64,000 nt of DNA, from contig JAQTLU010000009.1 in the NCBI GenBank assembly GCA_028714735.1, positions 1 to 64,000 on the forward strand, written 5' to 3'. The position numbers and the translations under genes were made by a program. This DNA is from Gallionellaceae bacterium. GTDB taxonomy: Bacteria; Pseudomonadota; Gammaproteobacteria; Burkholderiales; Thiobacillaceae. Below the pieces are notes generated by a model, which was not told the origin of the DNA, did no database searches, and saw nothing but the letters and a program-made list of their open reading frames with translations. This document shows, one piece after another, positions 11,269-24,609 of this stretch (its first letter is position 1; every line of letters starts with the position of its first letter).

Positions 11269-12129
11269 TTACACGGCCGCCGCACCAGCGACGATCTCGG
11301 ACAATTCTTTGGTGATGGCCGCCTGGCGGGTCTTGTTGTAGACCAGCTTGAGCTCTTCGATCACAGTCTTGGCGTTGTCCGAGGCGGACTTCATGGCCAC
11401 CATCCGGGCCGACTGTTCGCAGGCCATGTTCTCGGCCACGGCCTGATAGATCAGCGCCTCGACATAGCGCACCATCAGGCCGTCGACGACACCCTTGGCC
11501 TCCGGCTCGTAGATGTAGTCCCAGTGGGTCGTCTCGGCCGGAATCTCGGCGGCCAGGGGCAGCAGCTGGTTGAGGGTGACTTCCTGCTTCATGGTGTTGA
11601 TGAAGCGGGAGTAGACCAGATAGAGGGCGTCGATGCGGCCGGACTTGAAGTTGTCCAGCATCACCTGAACCGGGCCGATCAGCTTCTCCATGTGCGGCGT
11701 ATCGCCCAGGCCGGTGACCTGGGACACGATGTTGGCGCCCAGGCGCTGCATGAAGCCGGCTCCCTTGGTGCCGATGGCAGTAACGTCGACCTCGACCTTC
11801 TGGCCATCCCAGTCCTTCATCTTGTTCAGGGACAGGCGCAGCGAGTTGGTGTTCAAGGCGCCGCAGAGGCCCTTGTCGGTGGTCACCACGATCAGGCCGA
11901 CGCGCTTGATCTGCTCCCGATGCTCGACAAACGGATGCCGGTATTCGGGGTGGGCCTGGCTGAAATGGGCCGCCACGTTGGCGATCTTTTCGGCATAGGG
12001 ACGGGCGTGCCGCATCCGTTCCTGCGCCTTGCGCATCTTCGAGGCGGCGACCATTTCCATCGCCTTGGTGATCTTGCGCGTGTTTTCCACGCTCTTGATC
12101 TTGGTGCGGATCTCTTTTCCGGCGGCCAT
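11269..12129 (-). CDS. atpG: ATP synthase gamma subunit
   Basis: Rotating central stalk, 286 aa. The N-terminal helix has the conserved [31 protein letters not shown] pattern (residues 1-31), and the C-terminal helix ends in [19 protein letters not shown]. The full-length coiled-coil ends are intact. Confidence 0.98.
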   Translation of the reverse strand: MAAGKEIRTKIKSVENTRKITKAMEMVAASKMRKAQERMRHARPYAEKIANVAAHFSQAHPEYRHPFVEHREQIKRVGLIVVTTDKGLCGALNTNSLRLSLNKMKDWDGQKVEVDVTAIGTKGAGFMQRLGANIVSQVTGLGDTPHMEKLIGPVQVMLDNFKSGRIDALYLVYSRFINTMKQEVTLNQLLPLAAEIPAETTHWDYIYEPEAKGVVDGLMVRYVEALIYQAVAENMACEQSARMVAMKSASDNAKTVIEELKLVYNKTRQAAITKELSEIVAGAAAV

Positions 12130-12142
12130 CGTTCAGTTCCGA

Positions 12143-13684
<1,542 letters not shown>

Positions 13685-13705
13685 TAGGGACTCCAGATTC
13701 TCTTA

Positions 13706-14242
13706 TCAAGCTTTCAGGGTGGCGGCCATGCTTGCTAGCCTGCCGCGCACCGACGCATCCATGACTTCGTCGCCGACCTGGATCACCACGCCGCCAATCA
13801 GCGAAGTGTCCACTTCCTGGCTGGCGTTGATCTTGTGGCCGAACTTCGCTTCCAGTTTTGCCATCAGGCCGGTCATCTGAGCGGCGCTCAATTCGAACGC
13901 CGTGGTGATGCGGGCCTCCAGCACGCCTTCCTGGACGGCCTTGATCTCCTCGAACAGGCGGGCGATCTCGGGCAGGCTGGAAAAACGCTTGTTCTCGGCC
14001 AGCAGGCGGACGAAATTGGCACCCTCGGCATTCAGGGCCGTGCCGCAAACGGCGACGATCAGGTCGGCCACGCGTTCGGCCGGCACGGCCGGGTTGCCGC
14101 TCAGATCAGCGACCTGCGGGTCTGTGGCCACCTGGGCGGCCAGGGCCAGCATGTCGGACCAGGCCGTCCAGCTGCTGGTTTCGCCGGCCAGTTTGGCGAC
14201 GGCTTCGGCGTAGGGGCGGGCGATGGTGGTGATTTCGGCCAT
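13706..14242 (-). CDS. atpH: ATP synthase delta subunit
   Basis: Peripheral-stalk subunit that joins F1 to the b dimer, 178 aa. It starts MAEITTIARPYAEAV, the family N-terminus, and has the C-terminal SLIGGVVIQVGDEVMDASVRGRL signature. It is 2 bp from atpF, consistent with coupled translation. Confidence 0.97.
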   Translation of the reverse strand: MAEITTIARPYAEAVAKLAGETSSWTAWSDMLALAAQVATDPQVADLSGNPAVPAERVADLIVAVCGTALNAEGANFVRLLAENKRFSSLPEIARLFEEIKAVQEGVLEARITTAFELSAAQMTGLMAKLEAKFGHKINASQEVDTSLIGGVVIQVGDEVMDASVRGRLASMAATLKA

Positions 14243-14244
14243 GG

Positions 14245-14715
14245 TCAGAGCTCGTTCTTCACGGCCTCGAGCAGGTCGGCATGGGCCTTGGCGTCGACCT
14301 CGCGGCGGAGCACCTTCTCGGCACCGGCCACCACCAGGGCAGCGACCTGGCCGCGCAGTTGCTCACGGGCGCGGAAAACTTCCTGATCCATCTCGGCCTT
14401 GGCGGCGGCCAGCATACGGTCGCCTTCGGCCTTGGCGGCGTTCTTGGCTTCGTCGACGATCTGCGCCGAGCGCTTTTCAGCCTGGGCGATGATCTCGGAA
14501 GCCTTCATCTTGGCCTCGTGCATGGACTCGCTGGCGCGCTTGGCGGCAAGCTCCAGTTCGTGCTTGCCGCGGTCGGCGGCGGCCAGGCCATCGGCGATCT
14601 GCTTCTTGCGGGCTTCCAGGGCACCGACGATCGGCGGCCAGATAAACCTCATGCAGAACCATACGAAGATGGCAAACATGATCGCTTGCGCGATAAGGGT
14701 TGCATTGATGTTCAT
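14245..14715 (-). CDS. atpF: ATP synthase b subunit
   Basis: Membrane-anchored peripheral stalk of Fo, 156 aa. One N-terminal membrane segment (about residues 5-27, [16 protein letters not shown]) precedes a long charged helix rich in A, E and K that forms the dimeric coiled coil. Only one b gene is present, so this is the homodimeric b type. Confidence 0.97.
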   Translation of the reverse strand: MNINATLIAQAIMFAIFVWFCMRFIWPPIVGALEARKKQIADGLAAADRGKHELELAAKRASESMHEAKMKASEIIAQAEKRSAQIVDEAKNAAKAEGDRMLAAAKAEMDQEVFRAREQLRGQVAALVVAGAEKVLRREVDAKAHADLLEAVKNEL

Positions 14716-14755
14716 GCAAAAAGCCTTTCTTGCCAGTTAGCGGGCGACTCAGGGA

Positions 14756-15004
<249 letters not shown>

Positions 15005-15037
15005 CTAAAGATTTAAAGTCGGATAACGAGGATTTGC

Positions 15038-16317
<1,280 letters not shown>

Positions 16318-16410
16318 TAGACGATTATGATAAAGGAATTAGAGTGGTTAATGCAATTATCAAATGCTTTGATGATTAATGGACACATCACTCCGTTATT
16401 TCCGCACCAC
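16318..16410 (-). promoter_or_regulatory. AT-rich gap that must hold the atp operon promoter
   Basis: 93 bp between the parB stop and the atpI start, markedly AT-rich. On the minus strand one can read TTGCAT, an 18-bp spacer and TATCAT, or TTGATA, 16 bp and TAATTC. Neither is strong enough to choose. A small palindrome ATCAAA-TGC-TTTGAT is also present. Nothing else is seen. Confidence 0.4.
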
Positions 16411-17250
16411 TCAGGAGATCCGTTTCAGGATTTCGTCCAACTGGTCCAGACTGCCGAATTCCACAGTCAGGCGGCCCGCACCTTTCCGGTTGGACTGGAT
16501 GGAAACCTTGGTGGCAAACTTTTCCGACAGCGTTTCCTCCAGGCGGACCACATCGCGGTCCTTCTTCTCTTCCTGCCTGGGCGCGGCCGGCTTGAGCAGG
16601 CGCGCCACCAGGCGTTCGGTCTCCCGGACCGAGAGATCACGCTTGACCACCTCGTGCGCGGCCTCGACCTGACGGGTCGTGCTGAGCCCGAGCAGGGCCC
16701 TGCCGTGGCCCATGTCCATCTGGCCATCCATCATCAAGGTCTGCACCGGCTTGGCCAGGTTGAGCAGGCGCAGCAGGTTGGTCACCGCGGCGCGCGAGCG
16801 ACCGACCGACTCGGCCACGCTCTGATGGGTCATGGTGAACTCGCTGATCAGCCTTTGCAGCCCCTGGGCCTCTTCCAGCGGGTTCAGGTCCTCGCGCTGG
16901 ATGTTCTCGATCAGGGCCATCTTGAGCGCCGCCTCGTCGGGCACATTGCGCACCAGCACCGAGACTTCCTTGAGACCGGCCAGTTGGCAGGCTCGCCAGC
17001 GCCGTTCGCCAGCGATGATCTCGTATTTTCCGCTGGCGATGGAGCGCGCCAGGATCGGCTGCATCAGGCCCTGCGATTTGATGGAACCGGCCAGTTCGGC
17101 CAAGGCCGCCTCGTCCATCCGGGTACGCGGCTGATAGCGGCCCGGCGTCAGGCTGCCGACCGGCAGGGTCAACAGACGTTCTCCCTCAGGGGTTTCGCCT
17201 TCCGACAACAGGGCATCCAGGCCCCGCCCCAAACCTTTCATCTTTACCAT
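16411..17250 (-). CDS. parB: Chromosome-partitioning protein ParB
   Basis: CTP-dependent DNA clamp that loads at parS. The N-terminus [15 protein letters not shown] is the typical form. The CTP/arginine patch appears as GERRWRA, and the helix-turn-helix around THQSVAESVGRSRAAVTNLLRLL. The C-terminal dimerisation domain is present. The start overlaps the parA stop; three ATGs (17253, 17250, 17241) lie within 13 bp and share one GGAGG. I use 17250 (279 aa). Its parS targets are at 20602 and 29617. Confidence 0.95.
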   Translation of the reverse strand: MVKMKGLGRGLDALLSEGETPEGERLLTLPVGSLTPGRYQPRTRMDEAALAELAGSIKSQGLMQPILARSIASGKYEIIAGERRWRACQLAGLKEVSVLVRNVPDEAALKMALIENIQREDLNPLEEAQGLQRLISEFTMTHQSVAESVGRSRAAVTNLLRLLNLAKPVQTLMMDGQMDMGHGRALLGLSTTRQVEAAHEVVKRDLSVRETERLVARLLKPAAPRQEEKKDRDVVRLEETLSEKFATKVSIQSNRKGAGRLTVEFGSLDQLDEILKRIS

Positions 17251-18044
17251 CATGCCTCCGAGAGTTGCCGCGCGCGGCGTTCGACGATTTCACCGGCCAG
17301 GTGCAGGTACGCCTGGGCGCCCTTGGAATTGCGATCATAGGCAAGGACCGGCAGGCCATAGCTGGGCGCCTCGGCCACCCGCACATTGCGCGGGATCACG
17401 GTGTCGTAGACCTTGTCGCCGAAGTGCCGCTTGAGTTGCTCGGATACCTGCTGGGCCAGGGTATTGCGCGGATCGAACATGGCCCGCAGCAGGCCCTCGA
17501 TCTCAATGCCAGGATTCAGGCTGGCCTTCACCCGCTTCACCGTATTGACCAGATCGGACAGGCCTTCCAGGGCGTAATACTCGCATTGCATCGGGATCAG
17601 GACCGCGTCCGCCGCGGCCAGGGCATTGACGGTCAACAGGTTGAGCGCGGGCGGACAGTCGATCAGGATGTAGTCGTACTCCTGGCTGACCGTCCCGAGC
17701 GCTTCGCGCAGCCGGTGTTCGCGCGCCGGTTCCGCGACCAGTTCGATCTCCGCGCCGGCGAGGTCGCGGTTGGCGGGCAGGAGATCGAACCCGGCATTGC
17801 CGGCCGGCCGGCGCACCGACCGGCAGACGGCCTGGCGCAGGAGGACATGGTAGATAGTCTGATGGCAGTCCCGTTTTTCCACCCCGCTGCCCATGGTGGC
17901 ATTGCCCTGGGGATCGAGATCCACCAGCAGCACCTTCTGGCCCAGGTTGGCCAGGCCGGCCGCCAGATTGACCGCCGTGGTGGTCTTGCCGACACCGCCC
18001 TTCTGGTTGGTGATGGCAAGAATATGCGCAATCTTTTTGCTCAT
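17250..18044 (-). CDS. parA: Chromosome-partitioning ATPase ParA (Soj)
   Basis: 264 aa ParA with the deviant Walker A KGGVGKT near residues 15-21, [10 protein letters not shown], and [17 protein letters not shown]. It drives segregation of ParB-parS complexes and can modulate DnaA. It overlaps both rsmG (upstream) and parB (downstream) by a few bases, so rsmG-parA-parB are translationally coupled. Confidence 0.96.
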   Translation of the reverse strand: MSKKIAHILAITNQKGGVGKTTTAVNLAAGLANLGQKVLLVDLDPQGNATMGSGVEKRDCHQTIYHVLLRQAVCRSVRRPAGNAGFDLLPANRDLAGAEIELVAEPAREHRLREALGTVSQEYDYILIDCPPALNLLTVNALAAADAVLIPMQCEYYALEGLSDLVNTVKRVKASLNPGIEIEGLLRAMFDPRNTLAQQVSEQLKRHFGDKVYDTVIPRNVRVAEAPSYGLPVLAYDRNSKGAQAYLHLAGEIVERRARQLSEA

Positions 18045-18655
18045 GCCGACTCCAGAACAATCAAATGCCGATCAGCCTCCAGGCCAGGCACCTGCAACTC
18101 GACATCCCGCTTGACCCGCGCCCCCTTGAGCAGGCTGATCTCCTCGTGCGGGCAGAGTCCCTTCATGGCCAGCCATTCGCCGTCCTCGGCCAGCAGGTGC
18201 CGGGTCAGGCGGACGAAATCGGACAGGTCGCTGAAAGCGCGGGAAACGATCTGGGGAAACGGGGCCTCCGGGTGCAGGTCCTCGACCCGGCCATGCAGCG
18301 CCTTCACGTTGCCGAGCCTCAGCTCGATCGCGGCCTGCTGCATGAAGGCCGCCTTCTTGTGGCTGGAATCGATCAGGGTCACCTCCAGGTCCGGCCGGAC
18401 GATGGCGAGCGGGATCCCCGGCAGGCCGGCGCCGGCACCGACATCGAGCAGGCGGCCTGCCGTCACATAGGGCAGCACCGCCAGGCTGTCGAGCAGGTGA
18501 TGGGTCAGCATCCGGTCCGGCTCGTGGATGGCGGTCAGGTTATAGGTCCGGTTCCACTTCTGCAGCAAGGCGAGGTAAGCCAGCAGGCGGTCCTGCTGGT
18601 CCGCGTCGATGGCCAGCCCCATGGCGGCCAGCGCCGTCTTCAGTCGATCTTTCAT
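18041..18655 (-). CDS. rsmG: 16S rRNA (guanine-527-N7)-methyltransferase RsmG
   Basis: 204 aa. SAM-binding motif [16 protein letters not shown], then [13 protein letters not shown] and the VSRAF segment typical of GidB. It methylates G527 of 16S rRNA. The start overlaps the mnmG stop (GCATGA), the classic gidA-gidB pair. Confidence 0.96.
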   Translation of the reverse strand: MKDRLKTALAAMGLAIDADQQDRLLAYLALLQKWNRTYNLTAIHEPDRMLTHHLLDSLAVLPYVTAGRLLDVGAGAGLPGIPLAIVRPDLEVTLIDSSHKKAAFMQQAAIELRLGNVKALHGRVEDLHPEAPFPQIVSRAFSDLSDFVRLTRHLLAEDGEWLAMKGLCPHEEISLLKGARVKRDVELQVPGLEADRHLIVLESA

Positions 18656-20541
18656 GCACGCTCCCGGGTCTTCTCGGCCCGCTTCAAGTACACCATCAAT
18701 ACCGAAATGGCCGCCTGGGTGATGCCGGAAACTCGCGCGGCCTGGCCCAGGGTGGCCGGGCGGGCCTGGGCGAGTTTCTGGCGCACCTCGATCGACAGCG
18801 ACAGCAGCTTGGAATAGTCCAGATCGGCGGGCAAAAGCCTGTCCTCGAACTGGCGCTGGCGGGCGATCTCTTCGACCTGGCGGTCCACGTAGCCGGAATA
18901 CTTGGCCTGGATCTCCAGTTGCTCGCGCACCTCCGGGTCGGCCACCGGCTCGCCTGCCTCGGGCAGGGTCATCAGCTTGGCATAATCGACCTCCGGGCGG
19001 CGCAGCAGGTCGAACAGGCAGTACTCGTGTTCGATCGGCTTGCCGAGTACCCGCAACGCCTCCGACTCCGCCAATCGACCTGGGTGCACCCAGGTCGACT
19101 TCAGGCGTTCAGACTCGCGCGCGATGGCCTCGCGCTTTTCCTCGAAATGTTGCCAGCGGGCATCGTCGACCACCCCCAGGCGGCGGCCGGTCTCGGTCAG
19201 TCGCAGGTCGGCGTTGTCCTCGCGCAGGGACAGCCGGTACTCGGCCCGGCTGGTGAACATGCGGTAGGGCTCGGACACGCCGCGGGTGATCAGGTCGTCG
19301 ACCAGCACCCCCAGATAGGCCTCGTCGCGGCGTGGCCACCAGGCTTCCATGTCGCGTACCTGCAGCCCGGCGTTGAGGCCGGCGAGCAGACCCTGGGCCG
19401 CCGCTTCCTCATAACCGGTGGTGCCGTTGATCTGGCCGGCGAAGAACAGGCCGGCGATGGCCTTGGTCTCCAACGAGGGCCGCAGTCCGCGCGGGTCGTA
19501 GAAGTCGTATTCGATGGCATAGCCGGGGCGCAGGATATGGGCCTTTTCCAGGCCCCGGATGGAACGGACCAGGGCCAGCTGGACATCGAAGGGCAGACTG
19601 GTGGAAATGCCGTTCGGGTAGTACTCGTGGGTGGTCAGGCCCTCCGGCTCCAGGAAGATCTGGTGCGAATCCTTGTCGGCGAAGCGCTTGATCTTGTCCT
19701 CGATGGACGGGCAGTAGCGCGGGCCGACCCCTTCGATGACGCCGGTATAAAGCGGCGAGCGGTCGAGTCCGCCGAGGATGATCTCGTGGCTTTGCTGGTT
19801 GGTGTGGGTGATCCAGCAGGGCAGCTGGCGCGGGTGCATCGCCCGGTCGCCCATGAACGAGAATACCGGCATCGGGTCGTCGCCCGGCTGTTCCTGAGTG
19901 ACCGAGAAGTCGATGCTGCGGCCGTCGATGCGCGGCGGCGTGCCGGTCTTCAGGCGGCCAGCCGGTAGTTGCAGTTCGCGCAGGCGGGCGGCCAGCGAGA
20001 CCGCCGGCGGATCGCCCATGCGGCCGGCCGGGAAGTGCTCCAGGCCGACGTGGATCAGGCCAGCCAGGAAGGTGCCGGCGGTCAGCACCACCGCGCGGCA
20101 ACGGAACACCAGGCCGAGCTGGGTCTTCACCCCGACCACCCGGTCGCCTTCCAGGACCAGGTCGTCGACCGCCTGCTGGAACAGGGTCAGGTTGGCCTGG
20201 TTTTCCAGCCGGGAACGGATGGCCTGCTTGTACAGGAGGCGGTCGGCCTGGGCCCGGGTGGCACGTACTGCCGGCCCCTTCGACGAGTTCAAGGTGCGGA
20301 ACTGGATGCCGGCCTCGTCGGTGGCGATCGCCATGGCCCCGCCGAGGGCATCCACCTCCCTCACCAGATGGCCCTTGCCGATGCCGCCGATGGACGGGTT
20401 GCAGGACATCTGGCCGAGGGTTTCGATGTTGTGGCTGAGCAGCAGGGTACGCACGCCCATACGGGCGCTGGCGAGTGCCGCCTCGGTGCCGGCATGGCCG
20501 CCACCGACCACGATTACATCGAATATATCCGGAAAAATCAT
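18652..20541 (-). CDS. mnmG: tRNA uridine-5-carboxymethylaminomethyl(34) synthesis enzyme MnmG
   Basis: 629 aa flavoprotein that with MnmE makes the cmnm5 modification at wobble U34. The FAD-binding GGGHAG starts at residue 12, [16 protein letters not shown] and the family-conserved [10 protein letters not shown] follow, and the C-terminal helical domain is intact. MnmE, its partner, is encoded at 23266-24609. First gene of the parAB-containing operon. Confidence 0.98.
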   Translation of the reverse strand: MIFPDIFDVIVVGGGHAGTEAALASARMGVRTLLLSHNIETLGQMSCNPSIGGIGKGHLVREVDALGGAMAIATDEAGIQFRTLNSSKGPAVRATRAQADRLLYKQAIRSRLENQANLTLFQQAVDDLVLEGDRVVGVKTQLGLVFRCRAVVLTAGTFLAGLIHVGLEHFPAGRMGDPPAVSLAARLRELQLPAGRLKTGTPPRIDGRSIDFSVTQEQPGDDPMPVFSFMGDRAMHPRQLPCWITHTNQQSHEIILGGLDRSPLYTGVIEGVGPRYCPSIEDKIKRFADKDSHQIFLEPEGLTTHEYYPNGISTSLPFDVQLALVRSIRGLEKAHILRPGYAIEYDFYDPRGLRPSLETKAIAGLFFAGQINGTTGYEEAAAQGLLAGLNAGLQVRDMEAWWPRRDEAYLGVLVDDLITRGVSEPYRMFTSRAEYRLSLREDNADLRLTETGRRLGVVDDARWQHFEEKREAIARESERLKSTWVHPGRLAESEALRVLGKPIEHEYCLFDLLRRPEVDYAKLMTLPEAGEPVADPEVREQLEIQAKYSGYVDRQVEEIARQRQFEDRLLPADLDYSKLLSLSIEVRQKLAQARPATLGQAARVSGITQAAISVLMVYLKRAEKTRERA

Positions 20542-20601
20542 CGAGTTATCTCGGGAATTCTGGCGCCTGGAGGGAGCGGGATTCTACGCAAATTCGCCCT
20601 C

Positions 20602-20617
20602 TGTTTCACGTGAAACA
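20602..20617. other. parS centromere site (perfect palindrome)
   Basis: TGTTTCACGTGAAACA, a perfect 16-bp palindrome fitting the bacterial parS consensus TGTTNCACGTGNAACA. It lies 60 bp upstream of the mnmG-rsmG-parA-parB operon, so ParB bound here could also influence that promoter. Confidence 0.95.
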
Positions 20618-20702
20618 TCGTCACGGCCATGATTAATGTCATGGTTCGACGTCGGCGCGCTGACTATGATAGTCGCTATTGCCCCAACCCGAGGTGTCAT
20701 AG

Positions 20703-21125
20703 ATGCACATTGATATACCCCGCTTGCCGGTCGACTTCATGAATGAAGACCATGACCATGCCGCCGAGCAACTTGCCGCCATGCGGGCTGCCGTGCCGGC
20801 CTTTGCCGACGATCACGCCACGCTCGCCCAGGCCTGCCGCGCCTTCATCGACCACAACCGGGAACATTTCGCGCGCGAAGAGGAGGCCATGCAGGTCACC
20901 GGCTTCCCGCCCTATACGGTGCACAAGGGCGAACACGACCGCGCACTGGCCTGGCTGGATGGCCTTGCCGACAGTATCGCGTCTGGCGGAGCCGACATCG
21001 AAACGGTCAGAGGGGTCATCGAACACGACATCCCCGCCTGGTTCATCCAGCATATCCAGACCATGGATTGGGCCACCGCGAACTGGATCTCCAGCCACCA
21101 GGCGGCCTCAGGCGTGCGCGTATAG
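20703..21125 (+). CDS. Bacteriohemerythrin
   Basis: 140 aa O2-binding di-iron protein. All expected ligands are visible: H19, H55 and E59 (H-x3-E), H74 and H78 (H-x3-H), and H117 with D122 (H-x4-D). GAGGTG precedes the ATG. No extra domain, so it is a single-domain oxygen carrier, sensor or scavenger. Its 3' end overlaps the convergent ABC transporter gene by 18 bp. Confidence 0.92.
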   Translation: MHIDIPRLPVDFMNEDHDHAAEQLAAMRAAVPAFADDHATLAQACRAFIDHNREHFAREEEAMQVTGFPPYTVHKGEHDRALAWLDGLADSIASGGADIETVRGVIEHDIPAWFIQHIQTMDWATANWISSHQAASGVRV

Positions 21126-22907
21126 CTTGTGATAGAGGCCGCCCTTTTCCATCAGGGCGGCATGCTCGCCTTCCTCGACCACCCGGCCATTCTCGAACAC
21201 CAGGATCCGATCCGCCTGTTTTACCGCCGACAGCCGGTGGGCGATGATCAGGGTGGTGCGCCCACGCAGGAAATCGGCCAGGGCGTGATGCAGCGTCCGT
21301 TCGGTCCCGGTGTCGAGGGCGGAGGTCGCTTCGTCCAGAATCACCACCCTGGGCTCGGTCAGCACCATCCGGGCAATCGCCAGGCGCTGGCGCTGGCCGC
21401 CGGACAGGCGCACGCCGTGACGCCCGACGATGGCATCCAGGCCCCCGGAGAGATCCTCGATCAGCGGCTTCAGTTGGGCGATCGCCAGGGCATGCCATAG
21501 CTGTTCTTCCGGATAGTCCCGGCCCATGGTGAGGTTGTCGCGCACGCTGGCATTGAACAGGATTGGATGCTGCAGGACCACGCCGACATGGTCGCGCACG
21601 GTCGGCCAGCCGATCTCGGCGACCTCGACGCCGCCGTAGAGTATGCTGCCCGCGCTGGGCGGATACAGCCCGAGCAAGGCCTGGACCAGGGTCGACTTGC
21701 CGCCGCCCGAGGCCCCGACCAGGGCCACTTTCTCGCCCGGACGCACATTCAGGCTGACATCATCCAGGACGATATCGCCCTCGCTGTAGGCAAAGCTCAG
21801 GTTGCGCAGTTCCAGGCCGACGGTATCCGCCCCGGCAAACGGATTGCGGCCGCCGCCACCTTCCTCGGCGGCCTCCAGGGCCAGCAGTCCGTTGACCCGG
21901 GCCATCGCCGCATTGGCGGCGAACCAGGCGTACTGGATATTGATGATCTCCTGTACCGGCGACATCATGAACCAGAGGTAGCCGAATACCGCCAGCATCT
22001 CGCCGATGCTGAGGTCGGAATAGACCACCATGAGCATGGAAACCGCCCGGAAGATATCGAAGCCGACCAGGAAGATGAAAAAGGACGTCCTGCCCAAGGC
22101 ATCCGACTTCCAGGCATAGTCGGCGGCATGGCGGCGAATGTCGCCGGCCTTGTCGATCACCCTGGCCAGGTAATGCCGCTCCCGGTTCATCGTCCGGATC
22201 TGGACCAGGGCATCCAGGGTCTCGGTCAGCGCCTCCTGGAAGATCTCGAAGGCCGAGTTCTCGCGCCGCTTCCATTCCTTCACCCGCTTGCCCAGGCGAG
22301 TGGAAAACCCGATCACCACCGGGTTGAGCAACAGGATGAACAAGGCCAGTTGCCAGTTCATCCAGAACAGCACGACGGCCACGCCCAGCAATGACAATAC
22401 GGCAACCAGGAAGCCGGAAATGGAAGCGCCCAGGAAACCATCGATGGCATTGAGGTCGGTCACGAAATGCGAGGTCACCTTGCCGGAGCCCAGCGTCTCG
22501 TACTGCGACAGGGCAATCTTCGACAGGCGATCGAGCAGACGCCGGCGGATGTTGAACACCACCTCCTTGGCCACCAGGGCGAAACTGCGGCCCTGCCAGA
22601 CGTTCAGTGAAATGGCGATCAGGCGTAGAACGACGGTCAGCAACAGGGCGCTGCCGATGAACAGCACCGGGCCATGCCAGGCCGGCGGAAACAGCGGCGC
22701 GACGGCGGCAATGAAACGGCCCGGCCGGTTGAGCAGGACTTCATCGACCAGGATAGGCAACACCAGAGGCACCGGCACCGCCGCCATGACGGCGAGCACG
22801 GCCACCAGATTGGCCAGCACCAGCTTGCGGCGATGGCTCATGACCTCGCTCAGGATGCCGCGCCAGGAAAGTATGTCAGGACCCCGAACCGGATCGGACT
22901 CAGTCAT
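21108..22907 (-). CDS. ABC exporter, fused membrane and ATPase domains (MsbA-like)
   Basis: 599 aa half-transporter. A six-helix ABC type-1 membrane domain spans about residues 30-335, then the nucleotide-binding domain with Walker A GASGGGKST, signature LSGGQRQRLA, Walker B VVILDEATSALD and the H-loop AHRLS. The substrate is unknown; lipid or peptide export is typical for this architecture. It stands alone, transcribed divergently from the small gene at 23008. Confidence 0.9.
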   Translation of the reverse strand: MTESDPVRGPDILSWRGILSEVMSHRRKLVLANLVAVLAVMAAVPVPLVLPILVDEVLLNRPGRFIAAVAPLFPPAWHGPVLFIGSALLLTVVLRLIAISLNVWQGRSFALVAKEVVFNIRRRLLDRLSKIALSQYETLGSGKVTSHFVTDLNAIDGFLGASISGFLVAVLSLLGVAVVLFWMNWQLALFILLLNPVVIGFSTRLGKRVKEWKRRENSAFEIFQEALTETLDALVQIRTMNRERHYLARVIDKAGDIRRHAADYAWKSDALGRTSFFIFLVGFDIFRAVSMLMVVYSDLSIGEMLAVFGYLWFMMSPVQEIINIQYAWFAANAAMARVNGLLALEAAEEGGGGRNPFAGADTVGLELRNLSFAYSEGDIVLDDVSLNVRPGEKVALVGASGGGKSTLVQALLGLYPPSAGSILYGGVEVAEIGWPTVRDHVGVVLQHPILFNASVRDNLTMGRDYPEEQLWHALAIAQLKPLIEDLSGGLDAIVGRHGVRLSGGQRQRLAIARMVLTEPRVVILDEATSALDTGTERTLHHALADFLRGRTTLIIAHRLSAVKQADRILVFENGRVVEEGEHAALMEKGGLYHKLYAHA

Positions 22908-23007
22908 GCTGGACCTTGTCTTAAAAAGATATTAGGGATTATAAAAAGCATGCGCCCGACAAGGACGCTACAATAATCGAGCGTATTCCCAACGGAGGCC
23001 ACGCTTC

Positions 23008-23262
23008 ATGGAAACCATGAGCATGCTGGAACAGCACTTTCCACATATCGTACAGGGCTTGCAGACGTCCTGGATCGATCCTGTCGCCACCGACCATTTT
23101 TTGCAGTCGATCCTGGTGGATGACCGGGACGGAAGGGCGGGCTTCCCTGCGGCGGTATTCGATGAACTGATGTTCATCTCCGATCTGAACTGGAAGCGCC
23201 GGCATTTCAACGAACAAGGGGTCGAGTTTCCTCCCGACGATTTCAGCTTCGGCGGCCTTTGA
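23008..23262 (+). CDS. Small conserved hypothetical protein
   Basis: 84 aa, acidic, with a stretch rich in aromatic residues (FDELMFISDLNWKRRHFN). GGAGG lies 9 bases before the ATG, and the gene exactly fills the gap between a divergent ABC exporter and the convergent mnmE, which supports it being real. I recognise no family. The second ATG at 23017 is an alternative start. Confidence 0.6.
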   Translation: METMSMLEQHFPHIVQGLQTSWIDPVATDHFLQSILVDDRDGRAGFPAAVFDELMFISDLNWKRRHFNEQGVEFPPDDFSFGGL

Positions 23263-23265
23263 TCC

Positions 23266-24609
23266 TTACTTGCCGATACAGAATCGGCTGAAAATCTCGC
23301 CGAGCAGATCGTCGGCACTGAACTCACCCGTAATGGCATCCAGGGCGATCTGCGCCAAGCGGAGTTCCTCGGCAAACAGGTCCAGCGCAGGCAGGTTTTG
23401 CCGTGCCTGGATCAAATGGCCTGCCGCTTCGGCGAGCGCGACCAGATGACGCCCGCGCGCCATGAACACGCCTTCCCCGGCCGCTTGCCAGCCGGCCAAC
23501 TCACGCAGACGCTGGCGCAGCAGGTCCATGCCGGCCCCGGTTTTGGCGGACAGCCAGATTTCGTCACCGGCCGGTGAAAGCCTGGCTGCTCCGCCGGCCA
23601 GGTCAGTCTTGTTGTGCACGGTCAAACGGGGAATCGCGGGCAGCCTGGCCAGGATGGCGGCTTCTTCGGCACCGACGCCATGGCTGGCGTCGATCAGGAG
23701 CAAGGCCACGTCCGCGTGTTCTATCGCTTTCCAGGCGCGCGCTATGCCCATGATCTCCACCGGGTCGTCGGTTTCCCGCAACCCTGCGGTATCGGTGACA
23801 TGCAGCGGAATGCCGTCGATCTGGATGGATTCACGCAGGGCATCCCGGGTGGTGCCGGCAATCTCGGTGACGATGGCCGCTTCATAACCCGCCAGGCGGT
23901 TAAGCAGACTGGATTTGCCGACGTTGGGCTGCCCGATCAGCACGACATTCAGGCCTTCCCGCAGCAGCGCGCCCTGGCGCGCCTGGCGCATTACCTCGGT
24001 CAGATGGGCATCGATGCCGGCGAGCTTGCCGAAGGCATCGGCCTTGGCCAGGAAATCGATCTCTTCTTCGGGAAAGTCGAGCGTGGCCTCGACCAGCATG
24101 CGCAGATCGACCAGCCCCTCGACCAGCTTGTGAACATGGCTGGAAAACTCCCCGGTCAGGGAGCGCACGGCTGAACGGGCCGCCTCCCGGCTCTGGGCGT
24201 CGATCAGGTCGGCAATGCTTTCGGCCTGGGCCAGGTCGATCTTGTCGTTGAGGAAGGCTCGGCGGCTGAATTCACCCGGTTCGGCCGCGCGCGCGCCCAG
24301 TTCCAGGCAGCGCTCCAGGACCAGCTGCAAGACCTGGGGGCCGCCATGGCCCTGCAGTTCGAGGACGTCCTCGCCGGTAAACGAATGGGGCGACTGGAAA
24401 TACAGCGCTATACCTTCGTCGAGGGTCTCGCCTTCGGCATTTTTGAACCGGGCATAGGACGCGTACCTCGGCTTGAGCGATCGGCCGACGATGCCGTCGA
24501 CGATGGCCGCGAGGTCGCGGCCGGATACCCGTACCACGCCGATGCCGCCCCGGCCCGGGGCGGTGGCGATGGCGGCAATTACATCGTTACCTGCTGGCGG
24601 GCTTGGCAT
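23266..24609 (-). CDS. mnmE: tRNA modification GTPase MnmE
   Basis: 447 aa. N-terminal folate-binding TrmE domain ([14 protein letters not shown]), G domain with G1 GQPNVGKS, G2 AGTTRD and G3 DTAG, and the C-terminal CIGK whose cysteine (Cys444) is required for catalysis. Partner of MnmG. It overlaps the yidC end by 23 bp. Confidence 0.98.
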   Translation of the reverse strand: MPSPPAGNDVIAAIATAPGRGGIGVVRVSGRDLAAIVDGIVGRSLKPRYASYARFKNAEGETLDEGIALYFQSPHSFTGEDVLELQGHGGPQVLQLVLERCLELGARAAEPGEFSRRAFLNDKIDLAQAESIADLIDAQSREAARSAVRSLTGEFSSHVHKLVEGLVDLRMLVEATLDFPEEEIDFLAKADAFGKLAGIDAHLTEVMRQARQGALLREGLNVVLIGQPNVGKSSLLNRLAGYEAAIVTEIAGTTRDALRESIQIDGIPLHVTDTAGLRETDDPVEIMGIARAWKAIEHADVALLLIDASHGVGAEEAAILARLPAIPRLTVHNKTDLAGGAARLSPAGDEIWLSAKTGAGMDLLRQRLRELAGWQAAGEGVFMARGRHLVALAEAAGHLIQARQNLPALDLFAEELRLAQIALDAITGEFSADDLLGEIFSRFCIGK